A DNA stretch of 64,000 bases from Halicephalobus mephisto (Eukaryota; Nematoda; Chromadorea; Rhabditida; Panagrolaimidae). This document shows, piece after piece, positions 55,703-64,000 of this stretch. The stretch covers positions 310,001 through 374,000 of the forward strand of contig SWDT01000017.1 in assembly GCA_009193035.1 (NCBI GenBank). The letters are read 5' to 3'. The translations under genes were made by a program, and so were the position numbers. Each line of letters opens with the position of its first letter. Position 1 is the stretch's first letter. Under the pieces are notes generated by a model. The model was not told the origin of the DNA, ran no database searches, and saw only the letters and a list, made by a program, of their open reading frames with translations.

Positions 55703-56120
55703 GTCCTCAACTCAGACGTCGTCGCTTCATAACGAATTCCAAAACTAAAAAAATAAAAATTTATAAAACCAAAAATTCCCGAATCTCGGCACCGGCTTCA
55801 TTTCGAGTCAAAGTGTCGTATGAAAGAACTCAAAACTTTAGAAATGTCCTCCATCGCTCATATCTCTCTCGAAGGAGCACCGATTCCGAGTCCCCGAGGG
55901 GACTTTCTCATCTAGCTTCGACCTAAGCTCCGCCCAAAGTTCGTTTGCTTTTTCAAATTCTGTTTTATTCGAGTCTCGTCCGGAAGGACTCGAACAACTA
56001 TTGCCTCGTTTCAAAGTCGGGCTGTTTCGTCGACGGAAATGGTCCCCAACAACTGATACAATGGATTCGAGGATTTTGGAGTTTTACGTTCTTCCGGATT
56101 GAATTGACTCATTCATGAAC
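55703..56120 (-). promoter_or_regulatory. Likely promoter/5' UTR of the channel gene
   Basis: This stretch is clearly richer in G+C than the surroundings and is not repetitive. On the minus strand a TTTTTTTAG lies about 50 bases before the start ATG, and between them an ATG opens a seven-codon uORF (MKRRRLS). No specific box was identified. Confidence 0.4.
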
Positions 56121-57715
56121 TATTTTCAAATCTGCGTCAAGATCTATAAAGTAGTCGACATCAAAATCAAATTAAATTTTCGCACGATAATTAGATAAAT
56201 CCACCTGTTTGAATATTCTACGCAAATTGCAGATTTCACTTTGATTTTGAAATATTAATAAACATAAATATTAAAATCTGATTAATGTATTTAAATATTG
56301 CAGATAACTTGCATATTTGATTTCGATGTCGATTTACCTACTAGAATGTTGCGAGCAAACTGCAGATTTGACTTTGAAATCTTTATGAACATAAAAATAT
56401 AAATATCGACTGATCCGCCCAAACACTGCGGACAACCTGCAGGTTTGATTTCGATGTCGAAATATTTATAAACATAAATATAAACATAAAAATTCTGATT
56501 TATCTACTTAAATGTTGCGCAAAAGTTACAGATCGAATTTTAACTTCGATGTTGACTTTTATAACCCTCGACATTGGAGCTGTTTATTATTTGGTGTTCC
56601 TTGAATACTAATGGGTTTCTAGAATCCATTCTAAGTGGTAACTACTGTAATGATGAGATTCTGGAGGTGTTATTGACATTGTAAAAAATGAAAAACCATA
56701 TTTAAATGGACAAAATAAAAAATTTCAAGGACCAATGTAGTCGGGGTAACTGGAATCTGGTTTCCACAAAGTACTATTCAAAAAAGACCCTGAGGGGATG
56801 ACCGTACAACTCTATTCTGTAGTCACGACGACAAAGATCATTGTTCAAAAACCATACTATTGAGAAAATAAGAATGTTTTTAAAAATTTTGCAAATTCCA
56901 GAATTTTAGAATTTTGAAAATCTTTATATTTTTAAAATAGTTGGCTTCAGAATTTTTAAAAGTTTCTGTAGAATTTAAAAGTTTTAAAAGTTTATAAATA
57001 CTTATTTTCAGAAATACCAGATATGTCTATTGTAATCTGCGATTTTTCGGACTTTTCCGAAGGACTATGGAAGGTTCCAGAAACTTTCGTGGAATTCTCG
57101 AAAAACTTGGAATCTTTATTGACTTCTAGAAATTTTCGAAGATTTCAAAAACTACAAAATTCTGGAAAATTTTAGAAATTTTTATAAAATTCTCAAAGTA
57201 AACGGAATTACATTCAAAACTTTTTTATTTTGTTACTTTAAGCTTGAATAATTAAACCAACGTTGGATACGCGATACAAATATATCCGTTACAAGACATT
57301 AAAACAATTAAGTGATACAAAATTGAAAAGTACAAAAACGCGAAATTATAAATTACGAAGCATTGATAATTGTTGTGTTTAATCTAGTCAAATTTTGTAA
57401 TTGTTCTTTGAAAAAAGTTCGATAAAGTGAAAAATTGAAAAATTGAAGGCAGTTTGTCACTGTTCGTACTGCTGAATCAGTTTTGTTTTTTCCTATCTAA
57501 GTTTTTTTCGGCTGTGTCGACGGACAGTTTTCAGAACACTGAATTCTATTTTGAACAGTTTTAAAAGCTTTAAAAAAGCTAAAAAATAACCTACAAATAA
57601 AACTATTCTAAACTAACTCTAATCAAGATTACTCACGACTCTGATTAGAGTTGTCATAATCTTATAATTATCGACCAATTAAAAGCAAATATAGGAATTG
57701 TTAAAATTAGGAATA
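56121..57715. other. Intergenic with degenerate repeats, no gene seen
   Basis: 56.15-56.55 kb has about four diverged units of about 100 bp with tatttaaatattgcagataa, cttgcatatttgatttcgat and acctgcaggtttgatttc phrases. Similar text occurs at 28.2-28.5 kb within qua-1. The rest is unique A+T-rich DNA. Confidence 0.45.
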
Positions 57716-57719
57716 AAAA

Positions 57720-57900
57720 AAATACTACAAATCTTTACTTAACAAAATAGATGTCGACAAACAATATATATCCTGTACAACAGACAACCGAGAACCTCAT
57801 TCATGTCCTACAGTATTCTAAACTTCCTTGATATTCAGGCTATCCCTTCAGGTCCTCTTTATTATAGTTTCTGTCCCAACAGGAATGAATGCAGGTTTCG
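57720..57900 (+). repeat. Dispersed repeat (cctacagtatccca family), last copy
   Basis: Contains catgtcctacagtattctaa and atattcaggctatcccttca, the same orientation as the copy at 17.9 kb. Confidence 0.6.
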
Positions 57901-59146
57901 TGGCGGGACTACTAGTTAGCTTTCATAAATTATTTAATTAGTTCTCAACATTACATGCACCAATAATCCGTATTTTTGTATCAAAATAATTGTCAAAAAT
58001 GATGACTGATGAGTAATCCGAAAAAACCACATTTTGTAAAAACGAAAATTATCTTCCGAAAAACGAAACTCAATCTCGAAACGATTTTTAATAATTAATT
58101 TTAATAGCTGCAGATATCTAATCAGTTCTTGTAAAGAATTAACGACTAAATTTGTGACCAAATAAAGAGATTCAAAATCTTCGAGTTGAAGAAATTTATT
58201 CATTTTCGTGAATTATTTAGTAAATTTTTAATTTTACACGCACTAATACGCCGTACTTCTAACGTCAAAATGATCCTCAAGAATAATTAAAGACGCCATT
58301 CACGAACAAAAAAGTTATCTTATGACGACAAATGAGTGATCCTGAAAAAACTTTAATAACTATATTAAGAAATTTTAAATTTCCTAAAAAATCAATAAAA
58401 AAAATATCGTCCATGTCGAGACTTTTGTTTTGATTAATTACTGGATAATTTTTGATTTTATTTACAGTAATACTATATTTTTTACATATGTTTTATTTTC
58501 AGGAATATGCACAAATGAAAACTATAAAAACTTTGTATTTATGAACCAAAATCAAAATTATTTTACAAAATAAAACGAATAATAAATTTGTACTTGTTTT
58601 AACTTTGATTGTGCGATATAGGAATAAATGTAAAAAAATGTATAAAACGAATGATTCTGAAACAATATTGAAGAACTTTACTAGATAACTGTCAATATCC
58701 AATGTTTTATTAATACTGTAGTGAATTAGAAATGACTTTCGACCTGAATTTTTCCGAAGATTATGAAAAATTGTTTATTTCCAAGTACGAATAAAATCGA
58801 ACACTTATGTGATATATCAGATGTTGCTTTATTATTATGTTCTCTAATTACAGTTGCATATTGCAGAAAGTATTTGTGTCACGACAAATATAAAGCGATA
58901 TTTCTTAGCACAAAGAGAACTACATGAAACAGCCAGTGACAATCGCAAATATAGTCCAATTTTATTAAATGGGATCCAAGTTTTCATTTATATTGAGTTT
59001 TTTCAATGTAGCAAATAATAAGTAACAAAGATTTAAACTAAAATAAACTTGGGTAATTGTTAACCTGGACTACTTCATTCATTGCCCGTAGTTATTTTTA
59101 CTCTGAGCTTTGTTCTCCAGTCTTACCTATAAGTCATCATTGTAGA
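57901..59146. other. Intergenic, no gene seen
   Basis: A+T-rich DNA downstream of the first kinase gene. A block at about 58.13-58.33 kb (aagaattaacgactaaattt, cttcgagttgaagaaa) is repeated at about 61.28-61.48 kb upstream of that gene. This marks the ends of the duplicated kinase segment. Confidence 0.45.
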
Positions 59147-60495
<1,349 letters not shown>

Positions 60496-62033
60496 TGACG
60501 ATGAAGCTGAGGTATTGTAGATAGTAATGCAACTGAAATCAACTCATGAGTATTTGAAAATAGATAGAACCATGACTGTTCTTAGATCATTTACAAAAGA
60601 AAGTAAAAGACAATTTTGTTTTTGAAATGAGCAGGTTGCAAGTGTATGTGACAACTAAATGATTCGTACATCATAATGGTTTTATGTTCTGAGTACGTGT
60701 GCAAGTTTATCAATGTCTGACATTTTTTCAAGACAGAACGCAATCATATATAATATTCTTGAAAATTTTTGAGTTGGACATACAATCATTGATTTGAAAA
60801 TCATTTTGTAATTAGGTTGAAAGAAATTCCATAATGTAATTACACACAACAAAAGCGTAACTTTTAACCTCTCAACAATTGCAAAATGCAATATAATCGT
60901 TTTATTTTTCACGAGTATTTAACATTTATGGCGAAAATGTAACACTATAGTGACGATTTCCTTTTGTTAATGGGCCAAAAGTTACGTTTTTTGTATGTAG
61001 TGATAGATTTAGTAATATGGGGATCTGTTGATTAGAACAAATGAGATCTTAGAGATTAACTGATATGGAAAGAATTCATTTCCGTCAACTTAGACTGAGA
61101 TTTTATTAAGTAAATTGCTAATAAAGTTATGGAGGTTTTTCGAGATATTATTATATGAAATAATATTCAAATCGATGATTGTTTATCTAGTTATTAAATT
61201 CTCAAATATCGTGTATGACTGATTCAGTGCTAAAAGATCTATCCAAAACTAGTAAACTTGCAATTAAAATCCAAATTGTTAAAGAATTAACGACTAAATT
61301 TATAATCAAATATAGAGATTAAAAATCTTCGAGTTGAAGAAACTCGTTCATTTTCGTGAATTATTTAGTAAATTTCCAACTTTATACGCCATGTTTCTAA
61401 CGTCAAAATGATTCTCAAGAATAATTAAACAAAGAAGGAAAAACAACATTCACAAACAAAAAAGAAAATATCTAATGAGAACGAATCAGTGGTCCCGAAA
61501 CTACTTCAATAATCGTATTAACAATTTTCAACTTAGTCTTTTGAAAGACCAATAACAAAGTTTTTGATCAAAATACAAATCAAGCATCATTCGCGTTGAG
61601 ATTATTTACCGACTGTTGTTAATTGTTTTATAAACTCTTAACCTTATTTACTCTAATATTTTATATTTTTGACATATATACGATCTTCAAAAATAATTAC
61701 AGATGAATAGAAAATCTATATTTACAAAAGGAAATTCGTCCAAATAGCAAAAGAAATATTTCTGAAGCAGCATTAAGCGATTTTTTTAGATTTTTATCAA
61801 TGCTCCGTCTGTTTTCCTAATATAGTTCCAGTATATTAACGGAGATTTTAGTTTCTACTTCATTATTCATATGAATTTTGTTCAATGTAGTAAATAATAA
61901 TCGACAACGATTTAGCCTAAGATAAACTCAAAAAATTAACAAACACAACAACCTGAATCACTATTTCGTTATTCGTAGTTAACCTAACTTTAAACACTAT
62001 TTTTAGATTTTTATCACGGACCACAATTGCAGA
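60496..62033. other. Intergenic between the two kinase genes
   Basis: It contains the upstream region of copy 1 and a MITE-like element (60838-61002). The 61.28-61.48 kb stretch matches 58.13-58.33 kb. No gene was seen. Confidence 0.5.
60838..61002. mobile_element. MITE-like element, copy 2 (gcgtaactttt termini)
   Basis: The left end carries caaaagcgtaacttttaacc and the right end gggccaaaagttacgttttt, in inverted arrangement. It has the same family ends as 17490-17662 and a diverged core with no ORF. It lies just upstream of kinase copy 1 and has no counterpart upstream of copy 2 in this window. Confidence 0.55.
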
Positions 62034-63381
<1,348 letters not shown>

Positions 63382-64000
63382 TGAAAGTGACGCCAAGGTA
63401 TTGCAGGTAATAATATAACTAAAATAGGTTCGTGATTATCTTGAAACAGGTAGAATCAATAATACTCTTAGGTAACTTACAAGAAGTATAAAATAAGTTT
63501 TGTTTTTCAAGCAAACAGGTTCCAAGAGTGTGTTAGAACAAAATGATTCCTGCATAATAACACTTTCATGTTCCCAGTGCGTCTGTAGGTTCATCGACTT
63601 TTGATAGATCTTTTAATGCTGAGTGTAACGACATATAACATTCTTGGAAGTGTTTGATTTGGACACACAAACTATTTATTTAAAAATTCCTTCGTAGTCG
63701 GTTCCGAAAAAATTCCATAACTTGATTAGTAACGGACTTAATAAGATGGAATTCTTTTCTTTGGAACAAATGAAGTAATCGAAATCAATTGGTATGCAAA
63801 TCATCCATTTCCGTCAGACACAGATTATTTTATAATAGGCTTTACCAATACCCCAATGTGATCTGTATTGGGCTTTTTTGTATAATCTTCCCGAACGATA
63901 AATTTGGTCTGCATTATTTCAAACAGCAATATTATTACATCATCTTATATTAAAAGATGGAATTTTTGTCCTGATCTTTGAACAAAAGTTCTTATTCAAC
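63382..64000. other. Upstream region of kinase copy 2
   Basis: The first about 300 bp resemble the region upstream of copy 1 (for example a caggt-tgcaagtgtgt-like stretch and the cattcttgga phrase), so the duplication included 5' sequence. No gene was seen to the window end. Confidence 0.45.

Overview
The window reads as nuclear DNA from a free-living rhabditid nematode, most like Caenorhabditis. The reasons are: genes cut by many short (about 40-50 bp) introns with a strict T-rich TTTCAG acceptor; TTTCAG just upstream of several start codons, as expected for trans-splicing; an A+T-rich background full of short tandem arrays; and gene families typical of nematodes (a QUA-1-like hedgehog-related protein with a Hint domain, a thaumatin-like protein, a nematode-type carbohydrate sulfotransferase, a ShKT-domain protein, duplicated JNK-like MAP kinases). 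Gene models were joined by hand from exon phases, splice motifs and family motifs. All joins with stated phases keep the reading frame, but no transcript evidence was available.

Layout. 1-940 (-): 5' part of a thaumatin-like gene, cut by the window edge. 1.2-5.8 kb: a graveyard of mobile DNA, with an orphan ORF, a Polinton/Maverick-like capsid fragment abutting the tail of an RTE-like retrotransposon, a small Cys-rich ORF and a Merlin-type DNA transposon with terminal inverted repeats. 6.96-8.66 kb (+): six-exon sulfotransferase. 9.7-10.2 kb (+): small secreted protein. 10.2-21.5 kb: gene-free, repeat-dominated DNA. 21.5-23.3 kb (+): small secreted protein whose start codon lies at the edge of a tandem array. 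26.1-38.3 kb (+): qua-1-like gene of seven exons. Its second intron holds a tRNA-Val gene, and its 6.4 kb fifth intron holds a complete SLC2 sugar-transporter gene on the opposite strand. 38.6-40 kb: a MITE and a deleted mariner element. 42.1-42.7 kb (+): basic repeat protein. 43.7-45.8 kb (+): TEX10/Ipi1-like ribosome-biogenesis gene. 45.9-55.7 kb (-): seven-exon nicotinic-like ligand-gated channel. Its 5.6 kb second intron holds a complete opposite-strand gene for a secreted EGF + ShKT + nitrobindin-like protein. 59.1-63.4 kb (-): two tandem JNK-like kinase genes with identical exon structure.

The genes do not form one pathway. The notable organisation is two opposite-strand nested genes plus one nested tRNA within 30 kb, and a recently homogenised kinase pair. 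The proteins are mainly secreted or membrane proteins (thaumatin-like, sulfotransferase, QUA-1, SLC2, channel, EGF/ShKT/nitrobindin), with TEX10 and the kinases acting inside the cell.
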